A stretch of DNA of 8,904 nt from Eubacterium sp. (GCA_017419895.1 JAFOKI010000092.1:1-8904), one strand, 5' to 3'. Numbered from the stretch's first letter, positions 1 to 7,510 are shown. Program-made: numbers and translations. The notes: generated from the sequence alone by a model not told the origin.

Positions 1-1
1 C

Positions 2-1507
2 GAAGTCAAGAGAATAATCAACGAGCCGACAGCGGCATCGCTTTCATACGGTCTTGATAAAGAAGAAGGCGCTCATAAGATCCTCGTATACGACCTGGGC
101 GGCGGCACATTCGACGTATCTATCCTCGAGCTCGGCGACGGAGTATTCGAAGTACTCGCAACAAACGGCGATACACATCTCGGCGGAGACGACTTTGACA
201 ACGTCGTTATGAACTGGCTCGCGGACACATTCGCGCAGCAGCACGGTGTTGACCTCAGAGCAGACAAGATGGCTCTTCAGAGACTTAAGGAAGCCGCGGA
301 AAAGGCCAAGAAGGAGCTCTCGAGCGCGCAGACGACCAACATCAACCTGCCGTTCATCACAGTAACGGCTGAAGGTCCTCTCCACCTCGATACAGAACTC
401 ACAAGAGCAAAATTCGATCAGCTTACCGCACATCTCGTAAACCGCACGATCGAGCCGATGAACAAGGCAATGCGTGACGCAGGCGTTACGAACAGCGATA
501 TCTCCAAGGTCATCCTGGTCGGCGGATCCACACGTATCCCGGCAGTCCAGGAAGCTGTCAAGAGAGTGACCGGAAAAGAGCCGTTCAAGGGCATCAACCC
601 GGATGAATGCGTTGCTGTAGGCGCGGCTATCCAGGCAGGCGTACTCACAGGAGAAGTCCATGACGTACTGCTCCTCGATGTAACACCGCTTTCGCTCTCC
701 ATCGAGACACTCGGCGGAGTAGCTACAAAGCTCATCGAGAGAAACACAACTATCCCGACAAAGAAGAGCCAGATCTTCTCGACCGCTGCCGATAACCAGA
801 CAGCCGTTGACATCCACGTAATGCAGGGTGAAAGAGAGATGGCAGCCGGCAATATCACGCTCGGAAGATTCCAGCTCACCGGTATAGCTCCGGCTCCGCG
901 CGGAATCCCGCAGATCGAGGTAACATTCGACATCGACGCAAACGGTATCGTAAACGTAAGCGCGAAAGACCTCGGTACAGGAAGAGAGCAGGCTATCACG
1001 ATCACTTCCTCTACGAACCTTTCGGAAGACGAGATCAGACGTAAGGTCCAGGAAGCAGAACAGTATGCCGCGGAAGACAAGAAAAAGAAAGAACAGGTCG
1101 AGCAGCGCAACCAGGGCGAGCAGATGGTATACGCTACAGAAAGCCTCCTGAAAGACATCGGCGACAAGATTTCGCCTGATGACAAGGCTGCTCTGGAATC
1201 CGCCAAGAGCGCTCTTCAGTCGGCTCTGGACGCAAACAATCCGGACGACATCAAGCAGAAGATGGACGCTCTTATGGCCAAGACCAATGAAGTTTCGACC
1301 AAGCTCTATCAGCAGGCAGGACCGCAGGGCGGCCCGGGAGCAGGCGGCTATGATCCGAACATGGGCGGAGGTTTTAACCCGAACATGGGTGGACAGGGCG
1401 GCTATAACCAGAATATGGGCGGCGGCTACGATCCGAACATGGGTCAGGCAGGCGGCGATGACAACGTTGTCGATGCAGACTACACAGTGGTTGACGAAGA
1501 CAGATAA
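2..1507 (+). CDS. dnaK: Chaperone protein DnaK (Hsp70), 5'-truncated
   Basis: This is the ATP-dependent Hsp70 chaperone of the cytoplasm, which works with DnaJ and GrpE to hold and refold proteins. The open frame enters from the left edge (base 1 is the last base of a split codon) and gives 501 residues; about 140 N-terminal residues, including the first phosphate loop, lie outside the window. Visible landmarks, counted from the first full codon: [10 protein letters not shown] at 3-12, the phosphate-2 motif [10 protein letters not shown] at 31-40, GGDDFD at 61-66, the adenosine motif GGSTRIP at 174-180, the interdomain linker DVLLLD at 221-226, then the beta substrate-binding domain and helical lid. 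The C-terminus is a Gly/Asn/Met-rich tail ending in an acidic [11 protein letters not shown]. An ATG at 209 lies inside the ATPase domain and is not the start. dnaJ follows 132 bases on, the usual chaperone operon order. Confidence 0.98.
   Translation, partial: EVKRIINEPTAASLSYGLDKEEGAHKILVYDLGGGTFDVSILELGDGVFEVLATNGDTHLGGDDFDNVVMNWLADTFAQQHGVDLRADKMALQRLKEAAEKAKKELSSAQTTNINLPFITVTAEGPLHLDTELTRAKFDQLTAHLVNRTIEPMNKAMRDAGVTNSDISKVILVGGSTRIPAVQEAVKRVTGKEPFKGINPDECVAVGAAIQAGVLTGEVHDVLLLDVTPLSLSIETLGGVATKLIERNTTIPTKKSQIFSTAADNQTAVDIHVMQGEREMAAGNITLGRFQLTGIAPAPRGIPQIEVTFDIDANGIVNVSAKDLGTGREQAITITSSTNLSEDEIRRKVQEAEQYAAEDKKKKEQVEQRNQGEQMVYATESLLKDIGDKISPDDKAALESAKSALQSALDANNPDDIKQKMDALMAKTNEVSTKLYQQAGPQGGPGAGGYDPNMGGGFNPNMGGQGGYNQNMGGGYDPNMGQAGGDDNVVDADYTVVDEDR
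1346..1444 (+). repeat. Four heptapeptide repeats in the DnaK tail
   Basis: Four copies of a seven-codon unit G-[YF]-[DN]-[PQ]-N-M-G lie at 1346-1366, 1370-1390, 1400-1420 and 1424-1444. Copies 1 and 2, and copies 3 and 4, are separated by one Gly codon; between copies 2 and 3 there are three codons, for Gly, Gln and Gly. The first and fourth units are the closest at DNA level. The repeats sit between the helical lid and the acidic end of DnaK, a region known to be disordered and variable in length across Hsp70s. Unit count could vary between strains through slippage or unequal recombination; that is inference. Confidence 0.85.
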
Positions 1508-1555
1508 TCCCTGGATGGGGCATTAGCCATAAACGGCTGAATATCAACAAAAACA

Positions 1556-1572
1556 GATATATTTGATATATC
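1556..1572. repeat. Short AT-rich inverted repeat in the dnaK-dnaJ spacer
   Basis: Arms GATATAT (1556-1562) and ATATATC (1566-1572) are perfect complements around TTG. As RNA the 3-base loop allows only a weak hairpin. A smaller stem, TTAGCC/GGCTGA (1523-1528 with 1535-1540, one G-U pair), lies just upstream. No T-run follows either, so neither is a standard terminator. Confidence 0.4.
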
Positions 1573-1592
1573 GGGAATACATTAAGAAAGTG

Positions 1593-1624
1593 TCGGCGCA
1601 GATCTGAAAAACGGTCTGCGCCGA
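1593..1624 (+). promoter_or_regulatory. Strong intercistronic hairpin between dnaK and dnaJ
   Basis: TCGGCGCAGA (1593-1602) and TCTGCGCCGA (1615-1624) are perfect 10-base complements. A U-G and a C-G pair extend the stem to 12 pairs around an 8-base A-rich loop. No T-tract follows, so it is unlikely to be an intrinsic terminator. It ends 15 bases before the dnaJ ATG, inside the ribosome-binding zone. Likely roles are a barrier to 3'-5' RNA decay that protects dnaK mRNA, an RNase processing site, or a brake on dnaJ translation. The fold is visible; the role is inferred. Confidence 0.65.
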
Positions 1625-1639
1625 TAGTGAGTTAAAGAT

Positions 1640-2794
1640 ATGGCAGAGAACAAACGCGATTATTACGAGGTCCTTGGGCTTAAAAAAGGCGCGACTGAGG
1701 ATGAAATCAAGAAGGCTTTCCGCAAGATGGCTCTAAAGTATCATCCTGACAGGAATGCCGGCGACAAGGAAGCGGAAGAAAAATTCAAGGAAGTAAACGA
1801 GGCTTACAGCGTACTTTCAGATCCCGAAAAGAAACAGAAGTATGATATGTTCGGTTTCGCGGGCGTAGACCCGAATTCCGGGTTCGGAGGTGCCGGAGGC
1901 GGTGGATTCTCGGGCGGATTCGAGGATATCTTTGATATGTTCGGAGGTATGTTCGGTGGTGGCGGATTCGGTGGATTCGGCGGAAGGACGCAGAGACGAA
2001 ACGCGCCTGTAAAAGGCCGCGATCTTCAGCAGAGTCTGACGATAGATTTCACGGAAGCCGCGTTTGGTGCCAAAAAAAATATCAGTTTGAACAAATATGT
2101 GGTATGCTCTACTTGTAACGGGGATGGTGCTGCCCCCGGTACGAGCAAGCGGACATGCTCCAAATGCGGAGGGACCGGTCAGGTCATGAGCGTGAGGAGA
2201 ACAGCGTTCGGTCAGTTCCAGAGCAGCCAGCCCTGTCCGGACTGCGGAGGGAAAGGTGTTATTATCGATTCCCCGTGTCCTGACTGCAAAGGTGCAGGCA
2301 AGATCAGAAAGCTCATCAAGATCGATATCAACATACCGGCAGGTGTTGACAACGACAGTGTGATACCGATCAGAGGGCAGGGCGAGCCCGGAGAGAATGG
2401 AGGACCCGCGGGAGATCTCTACATAGTGATCAGGGTCAAACCGCATGAATTGTTCAAGAGAGACGGGGACGATCTATGGATCGAGATCCCGATCAGATTC
2501 GACCAGGCGGCTCTCGGAGACAATATCACCGTGCCGACGCTCGACGGAAAAGTCGCGTACAACGTTCCGGCGGGAACACAGCCGGGTACGGTTTTCAGGC
2601 TTAAGGGAAAGGGCGTGAAAAGTGTCCGTACGGGAAGAATGGGAGACCTTTATGTAACGGTCAACCTTGAAGTACCGACCAAACTTAACGCAGCGCAGAA
2701 AAAACTCGTCGAGGAGATGAGAAACGGCATTACCGATGCCAGTTACAAAAAACAATCAGGCTTTGCCAAAAAGCTGAAAGACCTGTTCTCATGA
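1640..2794 (+). CDS. dnaJ: Chaperone protein DnaJ (Hsp40)
   Basis: This is the class I J-protein co-chaperone that delivers unfolded clients to DnaK and triggers its ATP hydrolysis. The 384 residues are full length for the family. The J-domain spans about residues 5-70 with the essential HPD at 35-37. A Gly/Phe-rich linker follows at about 71-115, including a DIFDMFGG stretch. The zinc-finger region carries all four CxxCxGxG repeats, with cysteine pairs at 156/159, 173/176, 199/202 and 213/216, enough to bind two Zn ions. The C-terminal beta-sandwich domains and the dimer-forming end (to about 384) are intact. The ATG at 1640 is chosen because the J-domain begins immediately. Unlike most other genes here it has no clear Shine-Dalgarno sequence, only a weak AGTGA near 1626, and a 12-pair hairpin ends just before it. 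Confidence 0.98.
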   Translation: MAENKRDYYEVLGLKKGATEDEIKKAFRKMALKYHPDRNAGDKEAEEKFKEVNEAYSVLSDPEKKQKYDMFGFAGVDPNSGFGGAGGGGFSGGFEDIFDMFGGMFGGGGFGGFGGRTQRRNAPVKGRDLQQSLTIDFTEAAFGAKKNISLNKYVVCSTCNGDGAAPGTSKRTCSKCGGTGQVMSVRRTAFGQFQSSQPCPDCGGKGVIIDSPCPDCKGAGKIRKLIKIDINIPAGVDNDSVIPIRGQGEPGENGGPAGDLYIVIRVKPHELFKRDGDDLWIEIPIRFDQAALGDNITVPTLDGKVAYNVPAGTQPGTVFRLKGKGVKSVRTGRMGDLYVTVNLEVPTKLNAAQKKLVEEMRNGITDASYKKQSGFAKKLKDLFS

Positions 2795-2796
2795 TG

Positions 2797-2816
2797 ACGC
2801 AGCTGAGCAGTTGCGT
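2797..2816 (+). other. Stem-loop directly after dnaJ
   Basis: ACGCAGCT (2797-2804) pairs with AGTTGCGT (2809-2816) through eight pairs, one of them G-U, around the loop GAGC, starting two bases after the dnaJ stop codon. Only a short T-run (three Ts, one within the stem) follows, so termination would be inefficient at best. It could mark the end of the chaperone operon or stabilise the dnaJ 3' end. Confidence 0.4.
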
Positions 2817-2831
2817 TTGAATCAGTCCCGA

Positions 2832-2859
2832 GGTCCGGGTTAGCCATATTTCCCGGGCC
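2832..2859 (+). other. GC-rich stem-loop in the dnaJ-potA spacer
   Basis: GGTCCGGG (2832-2839) can pair with CCCGGGCC (2852-2859), eight pairs including one U-G, around a 12-base loop. No T-run follows. Together with the GC-rich block after it, this spacer may slow or stop read-through from dnaJ into the polyamine operon, possibly in a Rho-dependent way, but the sequence does not prove it. Confidence 0.35.
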
Positions 2860-2892
2860 GGCGGGCGGTCGGGCAGGCGCCGCGGGTGCGGC
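2852..2892. repeat. GC-rich block with degenerate tandem octamers
   Basis: Of 41 bases, 38 are G or C, far above the rest of the window. GGG triplets start at 2855, 2863 and 2871, exactly eight bases apart, giving three imperfect octamers: GGGCCGGC, GGGCGGTC and GGGCAGGC. A fourth GGG starts at 2884. It lies between dnaJ and the potA ribosome binding site and contains no gene that I can see. Confidence 0.5.
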
Positions 2893-2919
2893 TCTGCTAT
2901 TATAAGAAAGGGGAAATGA

Positions 2920-3993
2920 ATGGCAAGATCTCTGGTCGAAATCAAAAACGTTACAAAGGCTTTTGGAGAGAACATCGTACTGGACGACTTCAGCCTTTCG
3001 GTTGGCGAAAACGAATTTATGACACTTCTCGGTCCGTCAGGATGCGGAAAAACCACACTGCTCAGGATAGTAGGCGGTTTTGATACACCGGACTCGGGAC
3101 GTGTCTTTTTTGAAGGTAAAGACATTACCGACGTGCCGCCGAACAAAAGGCAGGTCAACACGGTGTTCCAGAAATACGCTTTGTTCCCGCATATGAACGT
3201 GGGTCAGAACATAGCATTCGGGCTCAAGATAAGCGGGAAAACGGACGAGTACATCCGTGACAAGGTCAAATACGGTCTCAAAATGGTAAACCTTGAGGGG
3301 TTCGAATCCAGAAGGATAGAATCTCTTTCGGGAGGCCAGCAGCAGCGCGTCGCTATGGCAAGAGCCATAGTGAACGAACCCAAGCTTCTGCTTCTCGACG
3401 AACCGCTCGGAGCGCTCGACCTGAAACTCAGGCAGGAACTTTCATATGAGCTCAAGAAACTCAAAGATGAACTTGGTATCACATTCCTTTACGTCACCCA
3501 TGACCAGGAAGAGGCTCTCACCATGAGCGATAAAGTAGTCGTCATGAACGGCGGCTACATCCAGCAGATGGGAACACCTGAGGAAATCTACAATGAGCCG
3601 CAGAACGCTTTTGTTGCGCAGTTCATTGGCGACAGCAATATCGTCGACGGCATCATGCTTGAGGACAGGCTCGTAGAGATCTACGGAGCCGCATTCCCGT
3701 GCATAGACGAGGGATTCGGGGAAAAACAGCCTGTTGACGTAGTTATCAGACCGGAGGATATCATCATCAGGAAACCGGGAATGGGCAAGATGGACGGTGT
3801 GGTCACCAGTAACGTATTCATTGGAGTGCATTATGAGATGATCGTACTTGCGAACGGTTTCGAGTGGCTGGTGCAGGATACGACAAGCTATGCTGTTGGA
3901 GAAGAAGTAAGTATAGATGTTCTCCCGGAGAATATCCAGATAATGCATAAACCCAAAACAAAAGAAGCTGAAGCTATTGAGCTTGACGTATAG
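2920..3993 (+). CDS. potA: Spermidine/putrescine ABC transporter, ATP-binding protein PotA
   Basis: This is the cytoplasmic ATPase that drives polyamine import through the PotB-PotC channel. The ABC domain fills roughly residues 5-240: Walker A GPSGCGKT at 38-45, Q-loop Gln84, signature LSGGQQQR at 136-143, Walker B LLLLDEP at 156-162, a D-loop ending in Asp167 and the switch histidine His194 in VTHDQ. A C-terminal regulatory TOBE-type domain fills about 270-345. At 357 residues it has normal PotA length. The ATG at 2920 is preceded by AAAGGGG at 2907-2913 with six bases between. It opens the pot operon; potB starts 13 bases after its stop. Sequence alone does not separate spermidine from putrescine preference. 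Confidence 0.95.
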   Translation: MARSLVEIKNVTKAFGENIVLDDFSLSVGENEFMTLLGPSGCGKTTLLRIVGGFDTPDSGRVFFEGKDITDVPPNKRQVNTVFQKYALFPHMNVGQNIAFGLKISGKTDEYIRDKVKYGLKMVNLEGFESRRIESLSGGQQQRVAMARAIVNEPKLLLLDEPLGALDLKLRQELSYELKKLKDELGITFLYVTHDQEEALTMSDKVVVMNGGYIQQMGTPEEIYNEPQNAFVAQFIGDSNIVDGIMLEDRLVEIYGAAFPCIDEGFGEKQPVDVVIRPEDIIIRKPGMGKMDGVVTSNVFIGVHYEMIVLANGFEWLVQDTTSYAVGEEVSIDVLPENIQIMHKPKTKEAEAIELDV

Positions 3994-4006
3994 AAGGGAG
4001 GCGGGA

Positions 4007-4819
4007 ATGAAAAGAAAATACACTGCCATCCCGTTCGTCATATGGCTCATAGCGGGTACCTTTATACCGCTTCTGGTTGTCCTGTATTACGGATTGACCG
4101 ACAGAACGGGAAGTTTCACTCTCAACAATATCCTAGCGATTTTTGAACCGGTGCATCTGAAAGCGCTGGGGCTTTCGCTTGGCCTTTCGGCGATAAGCAC
4201 TATCGTCTGTTTCCTCCTTGCTTTTCCGCTTGCCTTGATACTGAAATCCGGGAGCCTGGGAAGGAAAGGATTCATTGTATTCATATTCATCCTTCCGATG
4301 TGGATGAATTTCCTGCTCAGGACAATGGCTTGGCAGGTACTCCTCGAAAAAGGCGGCATATTCTACAATATGCTGTCGGCGCTGCATCTTCCGACGCTGC
4401 AGATAATCAATACACCGGCAGCTATCGTGCTCGGCATGGTATATGACTTTCTGCCGTTTATGGTGCTGCCGATATATAACGTGCTCATGAAGATCGATGA
4501 CAACGTGATAGAGGCTGCGCAGGATCTCGGAGCTACAAAGGGCAGAGTTATAAGGTCTATACTTTTGCCGCTCAGCGTTCCGGGAATCGCAAGCGGAGTA
4601 ACTATGGTATTCGTTCCGTCGCTCACCACGTTCGTAATCTCGAATATCCTGGGCGGAGGCAAGATATATCTCATAGGTAATATAATCGAGCAGGAATTCA
4701 CTACGAGCGCGAACTGGAACCTCGGTTCAGGCATATCGCTTGTCATGATGATATTCATAGTATTGAGCATGACGCTTCTTGCAAAACTCGATAAAAGCGG
4801 GGAGGGATCGTACTTATGA
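4007..4819 (+). CDS. potB: Spermidine/putrescine ABC transporter permease PotB
   Basis: This is one of the two inner-membrane channel subunits of the polyamine importer, 270 residues. About six hydrophobic segments can be seen, roughly at 8-29, 57-80, 90-110, 137-163, 190-215 and 245-265. The cytoplasmic EAA loop, which docks on PotA, begins at residue 169 as EAAQDLGATKGRVIRS. The frame is open from a TTG at 3977, but that would overlap potA and lacks a ribosome site; the ATG at 4007 has GGAGG at 3997-4001 with five bases of spacing and gives a standard positively charged MKRKY start. The stop overlaps the potC start by four bases (ATGA), so translation is probably coupled. Confidence 0.94.
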   Translation: MKRKYTAIPFVIWLIAGTFIPLLVVLYYGLTDRTGSFTLNNILAIFEPVHLKALGLSLGLSAISTIVCFLLAFPLALILKSGSLGRKGFIVFIFILPMWMNFLLRTMAWQVLLEKGGIFYNMLSALHLPTLQIINTPAAIVLGMVYDFLPFMVLPIYNVLMKIDDNVIEAAQDLGATKGRVIRSILLPLSVPGIASGVTMVFVPSLTTFVISNILGGGKIYLIGNIIEQEFTTSANWNLGSGISLVMMIFIVLSMTLLAKLDKSGEGSYL

Positions 4820-5625
4820 AAAAGGCATTCAAAACGATCTATCTCATCATCATATTACTGTTCCTCTATCTGCCTATACTGACACTCGTCGTGCTTTCCT
4901 TTAACGAGAGTAAATCGATGTTCAAATGGGCTGGATTCTCGCTCAAGTGGTACAGGGAAATGTTCTCAAACATGCAGATCCTGTCTGCACTGTGGAACAC
5001 GTTCTCGATAGCGCTTTGTTCTTCGATCATTGCGACGATTATAGGAACTCTTGCATGCGTTGGAATCATGTCTATGGGGAAACGTACGCAGAACTTCCTG
5101 ATGGGATCGAACCAGATACAACTTCTGAACGCGGATATCGTCATAGGTATCTCGCTCATGCTGACATTCATAGTTTTTGGATTCTATCTGAACTGGGGTA
5201 CGGTGCTCCTTGCGCATGTGACATTCTCGATACCATATGTTATCCTTTCTGTCATGCCTAAACTAAAGCAGGCCGGAAAGACGCACTATGAAGCCGCTCT
5301 CGACTTAGGCGCGACTCCGTCGTACGCATTCAGAAAAGTAGTTATACCCGAGATAAGACCGGGTATAGTCTCCGGATTCCTGCTTGCGTTCACGATGTCT
5401 GTCGATGATTTCGTCGTCACTCACTTCACGAGAGGCGCAGGGATCAATACGATCTCGACATTGATTTACAGTGAAGTAAAGGTAGGCATCAGGCCGACTT
5501 TGTTCGCGCTGTCTACTGTGATATTCGTTATAGTTCTGGCTGTACTTGTTGCAGTGAATATAGCCCAGGCCAAGAAACCGCAAGGCAGCGAGTCGCTCGC
5601 GATCATAGGGGAGGCGATGTCATGA
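4816..5625 (+). CDS. potC: Spermidine/putrescine ABC transporter permease PotC
   Basis: This is the second channel subunit, which pairs with PotB in the membrane; 269 residues, typical for PotC. It starts MKKAFK and then a long first membrane segment at about 8-29. The conserved EAA loop starts at residue 159 (EAALDLGATPSYAFRK). Further hydrophobic segments are visible around 62-87, 107-130, 134-150, 188-205 and 230-250. The ATG at 4816 overlaps the potB stop codon and has GGAGGG at 4801-4806. It overlaps potD by the same four-base ATGA arrangement, so PotB, PotC and PotD are probably made in fixed proportion. Confidence 0.95.
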   Translation: MKKAFKTIYLIIILLFLYLPILTLVVLSFNESKSMFKWAGFSLKWYREMFSNMQILSALWNTFSIALCSSIIATIIGTLACVGIMSMGKRTQNFLMGSNQIQLLNADIVIGISLMLTFIVFGFYLNWGTVLLAHVTFSIPYVILSVMPKLKQAGKTHYEAALDLGATPSYAFRKVVIPEIRPGIVSGFLLAFTMSVDDFVVTHFTRGAGINTISTLIYSEVKVGIRPTLFALSTVIFVIVLAVLVAVNIAQAKKPQGSESLAIIGEAMS

Positions 5626-6683
5626 AAAAGATAATTTCAGTATTCGTCGCGGTCCTCATGGCCGTCATGCTCCCGCTGTCGCTTACAGCCTGCAGTCATG
5701 GCAACCCGGATGAAGTCCTGATTTTTTGCTACGGCGATTACATGGATCCTGAGGTCGTTGACAGGTTTGAGGATCTTACGGGGCTTCGCGTGGTCATAAA
5801 CACTTTCGATACGTGCGAAGAAATGTACCCGGTCATCAAGAACCAGGCAGGCGTTTACGACGCAATCTGCTGCTCTGACTATTTCATCGAACGTATGAGA
5901 AACGAGGATATGCTCCAGGAAATCGATTACAGCAACGTGCCGAACGTTTCTAATATCGGCGAGAGATGGATGAAATACTCTGACCAGTATTTCGATCCGG
6001 GCAACAAGTATTCCGTGCCGTATCAGCTTGGAATCGCGGGCATAATGTATAATACTACAAAGATTGAACCAGGCGAGATCACTTCCTGGAATGACCTCTG
6101 GGATGAGAAATATGCGGGCAAGATGATCGTCCAGGATAGTTTGCGAGATACATTCGCAATGGCTCTTAAAGCTAAAGGTCATTCACTCAACACGATGTCC
6201 GAGGACGAGCTCGCTGAAGCTACTCAATACCTGATAGACCAGAAGCCGCTCGTTTATAAATACGCGAACGACTCGGCCAGAGACCTTCTGATAGGTAATT
6301 CCGCGGACCTCGGAGTCGTGTGGAACGGTGAAGTGCTCTACAGCCAGGAACTTAACGAGGACCTCGACTTTGTAATACCCGAAGAGGGAACGGAGATATT
6401 CATCGACAGCTGGTGCATCCCCAAGAACGCTTTCCATAAGGAAAACGCGGAAGCGTGGATCAATTTCATGTGCAGACCGGATATCGCTTACCAGAACTTT
6501 GAGTACCTGACATACAGCACGCCGAATGAAGGCGCGATAGAGTTGATGGACGAGGAGTATCTCGAGAGCGAGGCTCTGTGGCTTCCGGATTCTTTGTTCG
6601 AGAAGAGTGAGATCCTGCGGGACCTCGGTCCGGACGGCGACGACATGTACAGCAAATACTGGAAGACATTCAAGTCAGAGTAG
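5622..6683 (+). CDS. potD: Polyamine-binding lipoprotein PotD
   Basis: This is the extracellular substrate-binding protein of the importer, anchored to the membrane by a lipid. A signal peptide spans residues 1-23 and ends in the lipobox LTAC, with Cys24 as the lipidated residue. The mature part has the two-lobe PotD fold signals: CYGDYMDPEVVDRFE near 36-50, YSVPYQLGIAGIMYN at 130-144, SWNDLWDEKYAGK at 155-167, VVWNGE at 232-237 and RPDIA at 285-289. At 353 residues it fits the family. Compared from memory with E. coli PotD, Trp234 and Asp262 keep the Trp229 and Asp257 positions, whereas some other pocket positions look changed. The start overlaps the potC stop. It closes the pot operon; 64 bases follow before the next gene. 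Confidence 0.94.
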   Translation: MKKIISVFVAVLMAVMLPLSLTACSHGNPDEVLIFCYGDYMDPEVVDRFEDLTGLRVVINTFDTCEEMYPVIKNQAGVYDAICCSDYFIERMRNEDMLQEIDYSNVPNVSNIGERWMKYSDQYFDPGNKYSVPYQLGIAGIMYNTTKIEPGEITSWNDLWDEKYAGKMIVQDSLRDTFAMALKAKGHSLNTMSEDELAEATQYLIDQKPLVYKYANDSARDLLIGNSADLGVVWNGEVLYSQELNEDLDFVIPEEGTEIFIDSWCIPKNAFHKENAEAWINFMCRPDIAYQNFEYLTYSTPNEGAIELMDEEYLESEALWLPDSLFEKSEILRDLGPDGDDMYSKYWKTFKSE

Positions 6684-6707
6684 ATAAAAAGCCGCGCTGC
6701 GGTGAAT

Positions 6708-6734
6708 AATAATTGGTCATTATTGGTTAATTAA
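6708..6734. promoter_or_regulatory. AT-rich inverted and direct repeats upstream of the AIM24-family gene
   Basis: AATAAT (6708-6713) and ATTATT (6719-6724) are complementary arms around TGGTC. ATTGGT occurs twice, at 6712-6717 and 6722-6727, exactly ten bases apart and so on one face of the helix, and is followed by the palindrome TTAATTAA (6727-6734). This could be a protein-binding site. I cannot place a convincing -35/-10 pair here. Confidence 0.3.
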
Positions 6735-6747
6735 AACGGAGGATAAT

Positions 6748-7425
6748 ATGAGATATGAGATCAAAGGCGGAAATCTGCCGGTAGTAATCTGCACGCTCGA
6801 TGGCGGTGAATCGATGTTCACGGAATCAGGCGCGATGTCATGGATGAGCCCGAACATGAAAATGGAAACAACGTCCAGAGGCGGATTTGGTAAGGCTCTG
6901 GGCCGTATGTTCTCGGGAGAGAGTCTTTTCCTGAACAGATATACGGCAACGGGAGGACCCGGAATGATCGCTTACGCGTCAAGCTTCCCGGGTGAGATCA
7001 GGGCATTTGACGTAACGCCGGGCAACGATCTGATCGTTCAGAAATCAGCTTTCCTTGCGGCTGAAGAAGGCGTCGAACTGTCGGTCTTCTTCCGTAAAAA
7101 AATCGCAGCCGGTCTGTTCGGCGGTGAAGGATTTATCATGCAGAGAATATCAGGTCAGGGAACTGCGTTCATCGAGATCGATGGTTCCGCGATCGAGTAT
7201 CAGCTCGCGCCTGGTCAGCAGATCATAGTCGACACAGGATATGTCGCGGCAATGGATGCGACATGCAGCATGGACGTTGTGACTGTTCCCGGTGTCAAGA
7301 ATATGCTTCTGGGTGGAGAAGGCCTGTTCAACACAGTTGTTACGGGTCCGGGAAGAGTGATCCTCCAGACAATGCCGCTCAGCAACGTCGCTGCGATAAT
7401 CGGAAGCCACATCACAACGGGCTAA
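6748..7425 (+). CDS. AIM24/TIGR00266 family protein of unknown function
   Basis: The 225-residue product matches the family formerly called DUF124, named after the yeast mitochondrial protein AIM24. Family members fold as layered beta-sheets and have no established enzymatic activity. Recognisable features are the start MRYEIKGGNLPVVICTL, the SGAMSWMSPNM segment at about 27-37, a Gly-rich GGFGKALGRMFSGES stretch, the central PGEIRAFDV and a C-terminal GGEGLFNTVVTGPG at about 189-202. No signal peptide or membrane helix is evident, so a cytoplasmic protein is likely. GGAGG at 6738-6742 lies five bases before the ATG. The gene stands alone between potD and a terminator; it may be read from the pot operon or from its own weak promoter. 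I see nothing that links it functionally to either neighbour. Confidence 0.9.
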   Translation: MRYEIKGGNLPVVICTLDGGESMFTESGAMSWMSPNMKMETTSRGGFGKALGRMFSGESLFLNRYTATGGPGMIAYASSFPGEIRAFDVTPGNDLIVQKSAFLAAEEGVELSVFFRKKIAAGLFGGEGFIMQRISGQGTAFIEIDGSAIEYQLAPGQQIIVDTGYVAAMDATCSMDVVTVPGVKNMLLGGEGLFNTVVTGPGRVILQTMPLSNVAAIIGSHITTG

Positions 7426-7468
7426 ACTGCGGATCGATCGTCTGTCGACAGATATCACTACAAAGCTT

Positions 7469-7494
7469 GCTGCCGCGAATGCGGCAGTTTTTTT
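7469..7494 (+). terminator. Rho-independent terminator after the AIM24-family gene
   Basis: CTGCCGC (7470-7476) pairs with GCGGCAG (7481-7487) around GAAT, and seven Ts follow at 7488-7494. This is a textbook intrinsic terminator. It separates the transcription unit ending at 7425 from the metal-homeostasis operon that begins about 50 bases on. Confidence 0.93.
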
Positions 7495-7510
7495 ATTTAT
7501 CAAAAAACAC

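Noticed and set aside
44..817. Long open frame (257 codons) on the minus strand
   Set aside because: It lies opposite conserved dnaK, has an implausibly Cys/Arg-rich product with no recognisable motif, and reflects the codon bias of the + strand gene.
1179..1526. Open frame of 115 codons on the + strand overlapping the dnaK end
   Set aside because: It is a shifted reading of the dnaK lid and repeat tail; its Trp-rich repeats mirror the Gly/Asn/Met codons. The dnaK frame is clearly the real one.
2895..2903. Extended -10-like TGCTATTAT upstream of potA
   Set aside because: The region where a -35 should be is almost pure GC with no match, and transcription would begin nearly on the ribosome site. 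I do not call it a promoter, although a pot promoter in this spacer remains possible.
3977..4006. Longer potB starting at TTG 3977
   Set aside because: It would overlap potA, lacks a ribosome binding site, and adds ten polar residues not expected in PotB. The ATG at 4007 has GGAGG at the proper distance.
6691..6703. Small hairpin after potD considered as a terminator
   Set aside because: The stem is four to five pairs with a three-base loop and no T-run follows, so it does not meet the pattern of an intrinsic terminator.
7441..7452. Perfect 12-base palindrome TCTGTCGACAGA between the AIM24-family gene and its terminator
   Set aside because: It is a single short palindrome with no matching promoter or repeat nearby. 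It could be a binding site, but nothing in the sequence supports more than chance.
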